A stretch of DNA of 52,050 nucleotides from Bacteroidales bacterium (GCA_024762655.1 JANTHB010000012.1:1-52050); one strand, 5' to 3'. Shown: positions 7,746 through 18,400, counted from the first letter of the stretch. The notes: generated from the letters alone by a model not told the origin. Made by a program: numbers and translations.

Positions 7746-9319
7746 ATCCGTTTGTTGCTTATTTCATCCGGTCATCGATCACCCTGGCGATGTTCTATCT
7801 TTTTTATGTGCTGTTTTTGCGGAAAGAGACTTTTTTCCGGTTCAACCGCTTTTATTTCCTGGGAGGCATGATCATTTCCCTGTTGCTTCCTCTGCTTGAT
7901 CTTTCCGTGCTGTTGCCGGGTGGGACAGGTGCGCCTGTCCGGGTGATCTCACACAGTTATATCACGCTGGAGCAGGCTGTTGCCGTTCCCGGGACAGCAG
8001 CGGTTTCCGGATCGTCGGCACGGAGTGCATCTGATATCCTGTTGTTCATTTACCTGGCCGTCGCGGGTATGTTGCTGTTAAGATTGATGTTGCAGGCGTT
8101 CCTGCTCTTCATACGTATCAGCAGATTCCCTGTGCATGTTGTTGACGGTGTGAAGATCGTGGCAGATCCCCATGTGAAGAGTCCTTTTTCATTTTTTACA
8201 TGGGTTTTTGTGCATCCGGATCAGTTAAAAGAACCCAACATCGGAGAGGTGATCCTGCATGAAAAAGAGCATATCCGGCAGCATCATACCTGGGACCTGT
8301 TACTCACCGAATTGCTTATGGTGTTTCAATGGCCCAATCCCTTTGCATGGCTGGTGAACCGGTCGGTGAAAGAGATCCATGAGTATCTGGCTGATAAAGC
8401 GGTATTAGATCAGGGGATCCCGGCCGGAGATTACCAGCGTACCCTGATCGGTTTTGTCCTGGGCGGTAGGAACACTGCCCTGATAACTCCGCTGAATTTC
8501 TCGTTGAACCATAAAAGAATACTGATGATGAAAAAATTAAGATCTCCCAACAAAAGAAAATGGAAGGGTTTACTGCTCCTTCCGGTGATCGTTTTCCTGG
8601 GTTTTGCATTTTCCAATCCCGGGACTGAAAAAAACGGTGATCCAACCTTCCCTCAGCCGAAATGCAAATATATCATTACCTCCAAGCAACAGGGGAATTA
8701 TAAAGTGTCGGGTAAAGTGATCGATGATGCCACCGGCAAGCCGGTATACGGGGTGAATGTGGTGGTGGTAAATAGTACACATGGTACCGTGACGGATCCT
8801 TACGGTAAATTCATGCTGAATCTGCAAAAACCGGAACAAGAGGTCTCCTTTTCCTTTGTCGGATATGAAACGGTTATGAAAAAACTTAAGGCCGATCAGG
8901 ATGTAGTGATACGTTTGAAAAGGGGCATTATCCGCCTCGATCTCTATCAGCCGGCATCGGAAAAAGAGAAAAAACCGCATCCTGTAACTGTGGATGACAA
9001 GCAGGAGATCTTTTTTGTGGTGGAAGATGTTCCGCATTATCCCGGCGGTATGCCGGCCCTGAAGGAATACATATCCTCACATCTGAAGTATTCGGAAAAA
9101 CTCCGGGAAAAAGGTATCGGCGGCACGGTATGGGTGAACTTTACTGTGGATGAACAAGGGAAAGTGAAGAATGTCTATGTGGATAAAGCCCACAGCATCA
9201 ACCCGCAACTGGACAAGGAGGCGGTGCGGGTGATCTCGTCCCTGCCCGCTTGGACGCCTGCAAAACAGCGGGGGAAAAGTGTACCTGTAGAATTGTCGGT
9301 CCCGGCGGAGTTTAAATAA
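7742..9319 (+). CDS. BlaR1-type M56 metallopeptidase with TonB C-terminal domain
   Basis: The 525-aa membrane sensor-peptidase has TM helices at about 5-25, 38-58 and 98-124. The zinc motif HEKEH (H173, E174, H177) is followed by EIHEYLADKAV, where the third ligand is expected. After a fourth TM helix (about 278-292) comes a carboxypeptidase-regulatory-like beta-sandwich (about 318-400, GKVIDDATGKPVYGVNV). The protein ends with a TonB_C-like domain (about 430-525, YPGGMPALKEYI, GTVWVNFTVDEQGKV). Known BlaR1 instead carries a penicillin-binding sensor domain, which is absent here, so the signal is not obviously a beta-lactam. It is translationally coupled to blaI by a 4-bp overlap. The partner of the TonB-like tail is unknown. 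Confidence 0.9.
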   Translation: MNPFVAYFIRSSITLAMFYLFYVLFLRKETFFRFNRFYFLGGMIISLLLPLLDLSVLLPGGTGAPVRVISHSYITLEQAVAVPGTAAVSGSSARSASDILLFIYLAVAGMLLLRLMLQAFLLFIRISRFPVHVVDGVKIVADPHVKSPFSFFTWVFVHPDQLKEPNIGEVILHEKEHIRQHHTWDLLLTELLMVFQWPNPFAWLVNRSVKEIHEYLADKAVLDQGIPAGDYQRTLIGFVLGGRNTALITPLNFSLNHKRILMMKKLRSPNKRKWKGLLLLPVIVFLGFAFSNPGTEKNGDPTFPQPKCKYIITSKQQGNYKVSGKVIDDATGKPVYGVNVVVVNSTHGTVTDPYGKFMLNLQKPEQEVSFSFVGYETVMKKLKADQDVVIRLKRGIIRLDLYQPASEKEKKPHPVTVDDKQEIFFVVEDVPHYPGGMPALKEYISSHLKYSEKLREKGIGGTVWVNFTVDEQGKVKNVYVDKAHSINPQLDKEAVRVISSLPAWTPAKQRGKSVPVELSVPAEFK

Positions 9320-9326
9320 AAAGAAG

Positions 9327-9397
9327 GAAATTAGCTCGCTGCGCTCGCGAAATTAGCTGCTCGCAAGCTCGCAGCGAAATTAAGTGGTTATTCGGTA
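9327..9397. repeat. Interspersed element, copy B
   Basis: This is the second copy of the element at 6746-6836, in the same orientation, starting 7 bp after the blaR stop. It reads through the GCTCGCTGCGCTC and GCTGCTCGCAAGCTCGCAGC words with AAATTA borders and runs into one 11-bp-type unit (GTTATTCGGTA, 9387-9397). Confidence 0.75.
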
Positions 9398-9408
9398 GTG
9401 ATCCCGGA

Positions 9409-9505
9409 CCTTTCGACCATTTGACCCTTAGACTATTAAACTTTTTGACCCCTGGACTAACAGACTTTTGGACCTGTTCGACATTCCTGCCTAACAGCAG
9501 GCAGG
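9409..9505. repeat. Degenerate ~23-bp tandem repeat and hairpin
   Basis: Between the convergent blaR and aminotransferase genes, units of the type TTTGACCC-n-GACT-n-AACT repeat about three times (from 9420, 9443 and 9467). A CCTGCC/GGCAGG stem (9486-9491 with 9500-9505) follows. The hairpin lacks a clear T tract, so its terminator role is uncertain. Confidence 0.5.
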
Positions 9506-9518
9506 CATCCTTTATCGT

Positions 9519-10724
9519 TCATCCTTCTTTTTTCCTTCCCGGATATACCTTCAGCGCTTCTTCCAGGATCTTTACAGAATGTTTAAGGTCGTCGATTTTC
9601 AGGACGTATGCAATGCGTACCTCATCCCTGCCCAGGCCTGGCGTGGCATAGAAACCGGAGGCGGGGGCGACCATCACCGTGGCACCGTGGTAAGAGAAAT
9701 CGCTGAGCAACCACTGGGCGAACGTATCGGCATCATCCACCGGCAGACGGGCGATGGTGTAAAAAGCACCGCCGGGTTTGGGAGTGAAGACTCCGTCAAT
9801 CCTATTCAGGTTTTCCACCAGGTAATCCCTGCGGGCTACATATTCGTTGTACACTTTGTCGAAATAGGATTTGGGAGTGTCTAGAGAGGCCTCTGCCGCC
9901 ACCTGCCCGAAAGTGGGAGGTGAGAGACGTGCCTGGGCGAACTTCAGCGCCGTGTTGTATACTTCCCGGTTGCGGGTGATCAGGGTGCCGATGCGGCTAC
10001 CGCATTCGCTGTATCGCTTGGAGACCGAATCCATCAGCACTACATGCTCCTCGATACCACTGAGGTTCATCACAGAGAAATGCTCCCGGCCGTCATAGCA
10101 GAACTCGCGGTACACCTCGTCGGCAAAAAGAAACAGGTCGTGTTTCTTTACTATTTTACCCAGGGCTTCCAGCTCCTCGCGGCTGTAAAGATAGCCGGTG
10201 GGGTTGTTGGGGTTACAAACCATAATGGCACGGGTGCGGGGGGTGATCTTCTTCTCGATCTCCTCCATGGGGGGCAGGGCGAAGCCGTCTTCAATGGTTG
10301 AGGTCACCGGCACCACCTTTGCGTCGGCTTCGATGGCGAAGCCGTTGTAGTTGGCATAGAAAGGTTCCGGAATGATGATCTCATCACCGGGATCGAGACA
10401 GGACATCATGGCAAAGAGAATGGCTTCCGACCCCCCGGTGGTGACCATGAGCTGGGTGTGATCGATATCAATACCCAGCTTTTGGTAATATCCGGCCAGC
10501 TTGCGGCGGTATGACTCAATACCGGCCGAGTGGCTGTATTTTACCACCTGCTCGTCGAAAGAACGTATGGCACGCAGCGCCACCTCGGGCGTGGGTATGT
10601 CGGGTTGGCCGATATTCAGGAAATACACTTTGTTGCCCTTGCGGATAGACGCTTCGGCATATGGGACCAGCCGTCGTATCGGCGAGGCCGGCATCTTTCT
10701 TCCCTTGTCTGATATGGATGGCAT
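9519..10724 (-). CDS. PLP-dependent class I/II aminotransferase
   Basis: The 401-aa fold-type I enzyme is close to aspartate/aromatic aminotransferases. Visible landmarks are LNIGQPDIPTPE (substrate loop), TTGGSEAILFA (cofactor phosphate binding), NPNNPTG (N171 region), FADEVY (D202) and the PLP Schiff-base lysine K236 in DSVSKRYSECGSRIG. SKRYSECGSRIG is typical of the Bacteroidota branch annotated as pyridoxal phosphate-dependent aminotransferase; the amino-acid substrate cannot be told from sequence. It is a monocistronic minus-strand gene with its own -7 box, divergent from valS. An internal ATG at codon 11 is a weaker alternative start. Confidence 0.92.
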   Translation of the reverse strand: MPSISDKGRKMPASPIRRLVPYAEASIRKGNKVYFLNIGQPDIPTPEVALRAIRSFDEQVVKYSHSAGIESYRRKLAGYYQKLGIDIDHTQLMVTTGGSEAILFAMMSCLDPGDEIIIPEPFYANYNGFAIEADAKVVPVTSTIEDGFALPPMEEIEKKITPRTRAIMVCNPNNPTGYLYSREELEALGKIVKKHDLFLFADEVYREFCYDGREHFSVMNLSGIEEHVVLMDSVSKRYSECGSRIGTLITRNREVYNTALKFAQARLSPPTFGQVAAEASLDTPKSYFDKVYNEYVARRDYLVENLNRIDGVFTPKPGGAFYTIARLPVDDADTFAQWLLSDFSYHGATVMVAPASGFYATPGLGRDEVRIAYVLKIDDLKHSVKILEEALKVYPGRKKEG

Positions 10725-10749
10725 GACTCTATTGTTTTGTAATGTATGG

Positions 10750-10757
10750 CAAAGTTA
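10750..10757 (-). promoter_or_regulatory. -7 box of the aminotransferase promoter
   Basis: The minus strand reads TAACTTTG, an exact TAnnTTTG match, 25 nt before the ATG at 10724. No clear TTG is found at the -33 position. Confidence 0.6.
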
Positions 10758-10863
10758 CTTTTATTTTTTGATGTGACAGATGATTTTCAGCATCCTTGAT
10801 CCCTCTTTTTAATGAAATGAACAAAAGAGAGACGTTTGTAAGGGTGGTGTGGCAGTAAATTTA

Positions 10864-10871
10864 TATTTTTG
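10864..10871 (+). promoter_or_regulatory. -7 box of the valS promoter
   Basis: TATTTTTG is an exact TAnnTTTG match with a candidate TTG at 10836-10838 (spacing 25, slightly long). Transcription would start near 10878, leaving a leader of about 14 nt, so there is no room for a T-box or attenuator. Confidence 0.65.
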
Positions 10872-10891
10872 CAGCTACAAATTTCAAGACT

Positions 10892-13534
10892 ATGAACATT
10901 CCTTCAAAATATGATCCCTCGAAGACCGAGGATAAGTGGTACGCTTACTGGATGGAGCAGGGTTTTTTTCATGCCGAGCCTGATGAAAAAAGGGACCCTT
11001 ATACGATTGTGATCCCTCCGCCCAATGTTACCGGAGTTTTGCATATGGGACATATGTTAAACAATACGATCCAGGACATTCTGGTGCGACGGGCCCGCAT
11101 GAAAGGAAAGAATGCCTTGTGGGTGCCCGGCACCGACCATGCATCCATTGCTACCGAAGCCAAGGTGGTGGGGATGTTGCGTGAACATGGTATCATGAAA
11201 AGAGACCTGAGCCGGGAGAAGTTCATGGAATATGCATGGGAATGGAAGGAAAAACACGGAGGGATCATCCTGGAGCAACTGAAGAAACTGGGAGCTTCGT
11301 GTGACTGGGGAAGGACAAAGTTTACCATGGATCCCGACATGTCGGCCAGTGTGATCCGTGTCTTTGTGGACCTGTACAGGAAAGGGTATATTTACCGCGG
11401 AAAAAGAATGGTTAACTGGGACCCCCAGGCCAAGACGGCTATTTCCGATGAAGAAGTAATCTACAAGGAAGTAGAGTCGAAATTGTATTATCTGCGTTAC
11501 AAAGTTGAGGGAGAGGATAACTATCTTACCATTGCCACTACCAGGCCTGAAACCATATTGGGTGACACAGCCGTATGTGTGAACCCGTCAGATCCCCGGT
11601 ATAAAAAATTTGTTGGAAAGAAAGTATTGGTGCCCTTGATTAACAGACCTGTACCGGTCATTGAAGATGATTATGTGGATATGGAGTTTGGTACCGGAGC
11701 CCTGAAGATCACCCCTGCACATGATGAGAATGATTATGAAATCGGCCAGCGCCATAATCTGGAAGTGGTGGATATCCTAAATGAAGACGGCACGCTCAGT
11801 GAAGCGGCACAATTGTATGTGGGAGAAGACCGTTTTGTGGTAAGGAAGAAGATCGTAAAACAACTGGAAGAGGAAGAGTATCTGGTAAAGGCGGAAGATT
11901 ATACCAATAAAGTGGGCTTTTCGGAGCGTACGGATGTAGTCATTGAGCCCCGTCTCTCGCTGCAGTGGTTTCTGAGGATGAAAGAACTGTCAGAACCGGC
12001 ATTGGAACACGTGATGAACGATGACATTCGCCTGTATCCTGCCAAATTTAAGAATACGTATCGTCACTGGATGGAGAATATCCGTGACTGGTGTATTTCC
12101 CGGCAACTGTGGTGGGGGCATCGTATTCCGGCATGGTATGTCAAAGGAAGTGATGAATATGTGGTGGCGGAAAATGAAACGGAGGCGCTGCAGCTGGCAC
12201 GTGAAAAAACCGGCCGGACAGATCTGAAGGGGCAGGACCTGTATCAGGATGAAGATGTACTGGATACCTGGTTTTCCTCCTGGTTATGGCCTATCTCGGT
12301 GTTTAACGGAATACTGGATCCCGGTAATCCGGATTTTCAATATTTCTATCCTACCGATGATCTGGTGACGGCGCCGGAGATTTTGTTCTTCTGGGTGGCC
12401 AGGATGATTATCGCCGGATATGAGTTTGCCGGCGAAAAGCCTTTCAGCAATGTTTATCTTACCGGCATTGTCCGCGATAAACAGCACCGGAAAATGTCCA
12501 AATCACTGGGGAATTCTCCGGATCCTCTCGAATTGATCCGGAAATACGGCGCGGACGGTGTGAGGGTAGGCATGTTGTTGTGTTCCCCTGCCGGAGGGGA
12601 CCTGTTGTTTGATGAGAGTCTGCCCGAACAGGGACGTAACTTCGGCAACAAGATATGGAATGCTTTCCGTCTGGTGAGTGGGTGGAAAGCCGCAGCGGAT
12701 ACGGATCAGCCTGAGGCCGCCGCAGAAGCTGTCGCCTGGTTCCGGGCTAAGCTGAACGAATCGAAAGAGCGACTGAATGAGCAGTTTGGTACTTACCGGC
12801 TGTCCGAAGCGCTGATGACGGTGTACCGGCTGTTCTGGGATGAGTTCTCCTCCTGGTACCTCGAGGCGGTGAAGCCTGCTTTCGGGCAACCCATTGATGG
12901 GAAGACCCTCGAACAGACGATCGGTTTTTTTGAAGAATTGTTATTGCTTATTCATCCTTTCATGCCTTTTATCTCCGAAGAGATATGGCAGCTTATCCGG
13001 CCCCGGAAAAAGGGCGAAAGCATCATGGTGGCTTCATGGCCCGGGAGAGGAGACTATGACAGCTCTCTTACCGGGCGTTTTGAAAAGACCAAAGAAGCGG
13101 TTACAGCCCTGCGGGCTATAAGAAAAGAAAAAAATATTCAACCGAAAGAAGAACTCCGCCTGTTGATTCTGGATACGGAAGAGCATTTTGATACGAGGTT
13201 TTTATCGGTGTTAAAAAAACTGGGAAATCTGAAGGAGGTTGAATTTGTTTCTGAAAAACCAGAGAATGCCTTGTCTTTCATTGTGAAGACGACAGAGTAT
13301 TTCATTCCTTTTGAAGAAAAGATCGATGTGGCCGGAGAAATCGAAAGGCTGGAAACAGAATTGAAGTATGCCAGGGGGTTTCTGCATACGGTGATGAAGA
13401 AGTTGGGGAATGAGCGTTTTGTCACCAATGCTCCGGCCCAGGTGGTGGAGCGGGAGCGGCAGAAGCAGGCTGATGCTGAGGCCCGGATCAGGGCGATGGA
13501 AGAGCGCCTGACAGAGCTGCGGGGAAAAGAATGA
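10892..13534 (+). CDS. valS: Valyl-tRNA synthetase
   Basis: The 880-aa class Ia aminoacyl-tRNA synthetase charges tRNA-Val in the cytosol. The HIGH-type motif is HMGH (51-54) in [13 protein letters not shown]. The editing (CP1) domain includes [15 protein letters not shown]. The KMSKS signature is exact at 534-538. The anticodon-binding domain follows, and the C-terminus is the coiled-coil arm typical of ValS ([13 protein letters not shown] to the end). Full length for the family. It has its own promoter and is not linked to other translation genes on the same strand. The downstream nadC gene converges with 52 bp between. Confidence 0.98.
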   Translation: MNIPSKYDPSKTEDKWYAYWMEQGFFHAEPDEKRDPYTIVIPPPNVTGVLHMGHMLNNTIQDILVRRARMKGKNALWVPGTDHASIATEAKVVGMLREHGIMKRDLSREKFMEYAWEWKEKHGGIILEQLKKLGASCDWGRTKFTMDPDMSASVIRVFVDLYRKGYIYRGKRMVNWDPQAKTAISDEEVIYKEVESKLYYLRYKVEGEDNYLTIATTRPETILGDTAVCVNPSDPRYKKFVGKKVLVPLINRPVPVIEDDYVDMEFGTGALKITPAHDENDYEIGQRHNLEVVDILNEDGTLSEAAQLYVGEDRFVVRKKIVKQLEEEEYLVKAEDYTNKVGFSERTDVVIEPRLSLQWFLRMKELSEPALEHVMNDDIRLYPAKFKNTYRHWMENIRDWCISRQLWWGHRIPAWYVKGSDEYVVAENETEALQLAREKTGRTDLKGQDLYQDEDVLDTWFSSWLWPISVFNGILDPGNPDFQYFYPTDDLVTAPEILFFWVARMIIAGYEFAGEKPFSNVYLTGIVRDKQHRKMSKSLGNSPDPLELIRKYGADGVRVGMLLCSPAGGDLLFDESLPEQGRNFGNKIWNAFRLVSGWKAAADTDQPEAAAEAVAWFRAKLNESKERLNEQFGTYRLSEALMTVYRLFWDEFSSWYLEAVKPAFGQPIDGKTLEQTIGFFEELLLLIHPFMPFISEEIWQLIRPRKKGESIMVASWPGRGDYDSSLTGRFEKTKEAVTALRAIRKEKNIQPKEELRLLILDTEEHFDTRFLSVLKKLGNLKEVEFVSEKPENALSFIVKTTEYFIPFEEKIDVAGEIERLETELKYARGFLHTVMKKLGNERFVTNAPAQVVERERQKQADAEARIRAMEERLTELRGKE

Positions 13535-13586
13535 GAGAAAGAGAGGCAAAATCCCAGAGACTGTGTGGGAAGTGCTTTGTGGTATC

Positions 13587-14429
13587 CTAGAGCACGGCGG
13601 CATTCAGACTCATGTCCAGGCTTTTGATCTGGTGGGTAAGAGCTCCCACAGAGATATAATCTACCCCGCACAATGCGTAGGCCCTGACATTTTCCAGGGT
13701 GATCCCTCCTGAGGATTCGGTTTCGAAACGCCCCTGGATCCTTTCAACGGCAGTGCGTGTATCCTCAAGGGTGAAGTTATCCAGCATAATACGGTCGACC
13801 CCCCCGTGTGCGAAGATGCGCTCTACATGTTTCAGGTCGCGTGCTTCAATAACGATTTTCATGGTACGGCCGGTTTTTTCAAAGTAGGCGTGAACCGCAT
13901 CAATGGCTTTTTCCAGGCTTCCCAGGTAGTCTATATGGTTGTCCTTGATCATAATCATATCGTACAGGCCCATACGATGGTTTTCCCCTCCGCCGATACG
14001 TACCGCTTCTTTATCCAGGAAACGCATCCCGGGAGTAGTCTTACGTGTGTCGAGAATTTTGGCTTTGAGTCCGTTAACCTGATCCACAAATTTTCTGGTC
14101 TGGGTGGCAATGCCGCTCATATGCTGCATGATATTGAGTGCCAGGCGCTCAGCCAGTAGGATAGAACGTGCTCTGCCGCTTACCTTAAATACAATGATAC
14201 CCGGACGGACAACTTCCCCGTCATGCACATTCAAGTCCATTTTTATTTCGGGATCAATGATCTCAAAGACTTTACAAGCCACCTTTACCCCAGCCAGGAT
14301 ACCGTGATCCTTAATCAGCAAGTGGGCTGAGCCAAGCGTGTCTTCGGGGATACAAGCTTCTGAGGTGTGGTCGCCGTCGCCGACATCTTCGTGGATGGCA
14401 TTTTCAAGAAACCTTTCGAGGCTATCCAT
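13587..14429 (-). CDS. nadC: Nicotinate-nucleotide pyrophosphorylase (carboxylating)
   Basis: The 280-aa enzyme makes nicotinate mononucleotide from quinolinate and PRPP, releasing CO2, in de novo NAD synthesis. Family signatures include EDVGDGDHTS, LAERLALNIMQHMSGIAT, LDTRKTTPGMR, EAVRIGGGENHRMGLYD and IKDNHI. IEARDL and IMLDNF complete the quinolinate phosphoribosyltransferase barrel. I chose ATG 14429, which overlaps the stop of the upstream DUF4783 gene by 8 bp; a TTG four codons upstream (14441) is less likely. The tight overlap suggests co-expression with the DUF4783 gene. nadA and nadB are not in the window. Confidence 0.96.
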   Translation of the reverse strand: MDSLERFLENAIHEDVGDGDHTSEACIPEDTLGSAHLLIKDHGILAGVKVACKVFEIIDPEIKMDLNVHDGEVVRPGIIVFKVSGRARSILLAERLALNIMQHMSGIATQTRKFVDQVNGLKAKILDTRKTTPGMRFLDKEAVRIGGGENHRMGLYDMIMIKDNHIDYLGSLEKAIDAVHAYFEKTGRTMKIVIEARDLKHVERIFAHGGVDRIMLDNFTLEDTRTAVERIQGRFETESSGGITLENVRAYALCGVDYISVGALTHQIKSLDMSLNAAVL

Positions 14430-14823
14430 TTTCTTTCTCAATCCTTAATTGATGAACATAAGATTTATTATTGGCTGGTTTGATCAGCAAGTAGATACGA
14501 AATGTCTGTTTATCGGTTTTCAGAATGCCTATCCCGTAGTGGGCATGGCCTTTTCCTCCCTGATGAATGATCTTAAAAGTGCGGGGAGGGTTCTTCCTGA
14601 AAAAATCCTTTATGATCATAGAAGCCTGCGAACGGCTGTAAACATTCCCCTTTTCCAGGATAACCAGTTGCACGGAGCTGTTGAAGTATGCAGCCAATCC
14701 GCTGGCATCACCCTTGCGGATAGACTTGATGATCTCATCCGGAATGGAAGCCGAAGCCTGACCTTCTCCTGTCCGGAAGATGGAAAAGAGGATTACGATA
14801 AAAAATATTAAACGTTTACTCAC
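14422..14823 (-). CDS. DUF4783 family secreted protein
   Basis: This is a small exported protein of about 133 aa. From GTG 14823 it begins VSKRLIFFIVILFSIF, a signal peptide, with the mature part starting near SASIPDEIIKSIRKGDASGLAAYF. The body (SQASMIIKDFFRKNPPRTFKIIHQG) resembles a small NTF2-like cone, consistent with DUF4783, a Bacteroidota family often found next to nadC. A promoter (TTG 14892-14894, N17, TACATTTT 14867-14874) would start transcription near 14860. This excludes a longer start at 14907 and supports the GTG. Function is unknown. Confidence 0.75.
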   Translation of the reverse strand: MSKRLIFFIVILFSIFRTGEGQASASIPDEIIKSIRKGDASGLAAYFNSSVQLVILEKGNVYSRSQASMIIKDFFRKNPPRTFKIIHQGGKGHAHYGIGILKTDKQTFRIYLLIKPANNKSYVHQLRIEKENG

Positions 14824-14866
14824 TTCCCTGTTTTTTATAATATATTGTCCAATAATTGAATAGGCT

Positions 14867-14894
14867 AAAATGTAATTAGCAAAAACCTTACCAA
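14867..14894 (-). promoter_or_regulatory. Promoter of DUF4783-nadC
   Basis: On the minus strand TTG (14892-14894) is followed after 17 nt by TACATTTT (14867-14874), 7 of 8 matches to TAnnTTTG. It lies 44 nt upstream of the proposed GTG start. Confidence 0.5.
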
Positions 14895-15014
14895 TGATTG
14901 TTTGCAATTTAATAAATTATTCTGAATTTGTAATTTAGTGTAATTTTTGGAGAGAGGCACTCCCGGTATTTATGTCGGAATTTATATGTTTCTTTGGATT
15001 GATAAAAAAAACCG

Positions 15015-15482
15015 ATGACGATAACCGTTTTTTTTACGGGTAAAACAACAGACAACTACGTGAAAGAAGGAATTGCGGAATATGAAAAGCGTATCCGCAG
15101 GTATTTGCCTTTAGTCATTCGTGAATTATCCCCCGGGAAAACGCCAAAAGACAGATATGCCGTAAAGCTGCTCGAAGGGAAATTGTTGCTGAAATCGCTG
15201 GATAAGAAAACATTTGTTATCTTGCTTGATGAACGGGGAGAACGTTATACCTCGGTACAGTTTGCAGGGATTCTGGAGAAAAAAATGATGGAAGGAAACA
15301 AGGATCTGGTATTTATTATTGGAGGGGCTTTTGGGGTCAGTGACGAGGTTTACCGGAGGGCAGACCGGGTGATCAGTTTGTCCCCCATGACTTTCTCCCA
15401 TCAGGTGGTACGTATTTTGCTGATGGAACAGTTGTACAGGGCATTAACTATTATCCACGGAGAACCATACCATCATGCATGA
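15015..15482 (+). CDS. rlmH: 23S rRNA pseudouridine(1915)-N3-methyltransferase
   Basis: The 155-aa SPOUT methyltransferase uses SAM to methylate pseudouridine 1915 in helix 69 of 23S rRNA on assembled ribosomes. The trefoil-knot signatures are LDERGERYTSVQFA, LVFIIGGAFGVSDEV, ISLSPMTFSHQVVRILLMEQLYRA and the C-terminal GEPYHHA. Normal family length. It starts at ATG 15015, is divergent from the DUF4783 gene, and overlaps the histidine kinase gene by 4 bp (ATGA), so the kinase is probably translated by coupling to rlmH. Confidence 0.97.
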   Translation: MTITVFFTGKTTDNYVKEGIAEYEKRIRRYLPLVIRELSPGKTPKDRYAVKLLEGKLLLKSLDKKTFVILLDERGERYTSVQFAGILEKKMMEGNKDLVFIIGGAFGVSDEVYRRADRVISLSPMTFSHQVVRILLMEQLYRALTIIHGEPYHHA

Positions 15483-18400
15483 ATGAGATTATGGGATTAT
15501 TGCGCTCGAAATATTACCGTTTTTTGCTTCTTTCAGCCTTTTCCCTGGCGCTGGGGGTTGGGCTTGAGAGCCGTTTTTCCAAACAATTGTATGAACATGC
15601 GGTTTACCGGCATTTCCAGAAAAAAATTTATACCCGTGAGCGGGTGATGCTTGACCTCATGGAAGCTGTAAAGGCAAGGATTCCCGAAACAGGAAACAAA
15701 TTTTATGAGCTGCTGGATGCCGGAGAAAAGAAAAAAATGCGGGATCAGGAACTGGCTCTTTTTTTGTACAGAAATGATTCGCTGGTTTTCTGGTCTGACA
15801 ATACCATATCGGTCAGCAGAAAGATCCCCCCCAAAGAGGCCCTGGTTTATCTGGGGAAAGGCTGGTATATATGTCATGAACTGAAGGACAGTGCATTGAC
15901 AATAACCGGCCTGGAACTGGTTAAGAGACAATATCAGTATGAGAATAAGTATTTGAAACCCAAATTCTTTCGCGGTGCATGGATGGATCCCGGCTATGCG
16001 GTTTCAACCATACCCGCAGAAAACGGGGTCCCTGTGAAGTCCCTGAACGGAGACTTTCTTTTCAGCCTGGTAAGAAAGGGTTCGGCACCTGCCGGATTGC
16101 TTAATGTGCTTTCGGCAATTTTTTATTTTCTGTCCTTAATTTTCTTTTATATTTCCCTGATCCGGTTTTTCCGGGTTCACCCTGATAAAGGAAGGCTTCT
16201 TCTTCCCCTGGTGTTTCTTGTGCTGGTTTTGCTGAAATATCTGATGGAACGATGGAATATCCCGGCCTCGGTGTATTCTATGTCGTTGTTTTCTCCTTAT
16301 TATTTTGCTTATTCCGACTGGATCCCGTCCCTGGGAGACTTTTTTATTCTCTCCGTTTTTGTTTTTTTCTTTTTCTACCTGGCCTGGATTGTTTTTCCGG
16401 TAAAAGATTTTGTTCGTGGCAAGCGAATAATGACCGGATGGGTCTTCACGGGAATATTGGCTTCCGGTTTGTTTTTTTTCGGAGTTACCGAACTGCTCTA
16501 TCAGTTGATATTAAACTCGAGCCTGAGCTTTGAACCTTACAAGGTTCTTAGCATAAATATTTATTCACTTATCGGGATTATCTCCGTAGGGATGCTTTTT
16601 ATGGCTTTTATCCTGTTTACGGATAAAGTCATGGAATACCCGGTCCCAATGTCTGCTAAAGTGATTGCCACGGGGCTGATTGCTTCGGCTGTTGCTTATT
16701 TGTTTTTTGTGTATGTATTTGGTTTTCATATTCATTATCCGGTTCTGGGGGCTTTCCTGTTGTTGCTGGTTGCTTTGAAGATCAAGCAAAAATCCGTTTA
16801 TGCGTCATTGTTGATTTTATCTGCCCTGACAGGTCTGTATGCTACCTGGTTTATTATGGACCGGTCTTTTGAAAAGGAAAAACAAAATATGAAAGTGCTT
16901 ACCGTCAGTCTGGGCGCCGAACACGATCCCGTAGCAGAGTTGATGATGGGAGATATCAGCCAACAGATTGAGAATGATCCTGAGTTGAAATTTATCATGA
17001 GAAAAACGTCCTATACTTCCGCTGACCTGAGTAATATCGTACAGTATCTTACCATGCGTTTTTTCAAGGGGTATTGGAAAAAATATTACCTGTCGGTTTA
17101 TTTGTGTACTCCGGAAATGGGACTGGATGTGAATGAGGAGCAGTTGGCTTCCTGTTTTGGTTTTTTCCGGGATCTTGTCAACACTTCCGGAACGCCCATC
17201 CGGGATACCCGGTTTTATTATCTGGACAACCAAAACGGCCAGATAAGCTATTTCGGTGCTTTTTATTATCCTTCGGTAGTTCCCGGTGATTCGAACGCAT
17301 TGTTTCTCCAGCTGGATTCCAGGCTGATGTATGAACAGCTTGGGTACCCTGAACTGCTTCTTAATAGTGCCGCATCGCGTGAGCTAAAACCCGGAGGTTA
17401 TTCTTATGCAAAGTATTATAACGGAAACCTGGTAACACAAAACGGTGATTATCAGTATAGTCTTACCAATGAGGCATTTAAACGGGATACATCTTCTTTT
17501 TCCTTTATCCGGATGGACGGCTACTTACACCTCATATACCATGAAAAAAATCCTGTAATGGTAGTTCTGAGTATCCCGGTAAGACATTTCAAGGATTATC
17601 TGGTTTCTTTTTCCTATTTCTTTATTTTCTTCTTTTTACTTTTCTCCATTACTTTCTTCAGAAGTGTTTTTCCGGTTAATATTCAGCTTCGTCCCCGTTT
17701 GCTGAAACAAAAAATCCAGTGGTGGATGATCTCACTACTTTTATTTACTTTAATACTGATCGGGACTGGTTCGGTGTTATTCAATGTCAGACAATATCGT
17801 GAGAATCATTATAAAACCCTCTCGGAAAAAGTGCTAAGTGTTTATGTAGAAATGGAACACAAGCTGAGTTATGAAGCTTCCCTAGACCGGAACTGGAGTT
17901 CTCCCCAGTATGCCAGTCTGAATGATTTGTTGGTTAAGTTTTCCAATGTGTTTTATTCGGATATTAACCTGTATGACCCTGCCGGGAGACTGCTGGCGAC
18001 ATCGAGGCCGGAGATCTTTGAGAAAGAACTGACCGGCAACCATATGAACGAAGATGCATATTACCAGTTATCTGTTTTAAAAAAATCCGAATTAATCCAG
18101 AAAGAATCATTAGGGGATTTGCGTTATTTGTCGGCATATATGCCTTTTCTCAATAATGATGGACATTTGTTGGCCTACCTGAACCTACCTTATTTTACAA
18201 AGCAGTATGTGTTGACCCGTGAGGTTTCCAATATGATCGTAGGTATTGTAAACTACATGGTGGTTATGATTCTGATTACAGTTGTTCTGGCAGTCATCAT
18301 CTCGGATAAGATCACTACTCCTTTACGGGCTATACAGGAAAGGATAGGCCGGTTCAGACTTGGAAAAGAATATGAGCATATTGTTTATAAAGGAAGTGAT

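Noticed and set aside
6746-9397. Bracketing repeats as ends of a transposon
   Set aside because: No transposase lies between them, no inverted ends or target duplication are visible, and the copies differ in length; a dispersed repeat is simpler.
14824-14907. Longer DUF4783 protein starting at 14907
   Set aside because: The extra residues precede the signal peptide, and the best promoter lies inside this stretch.
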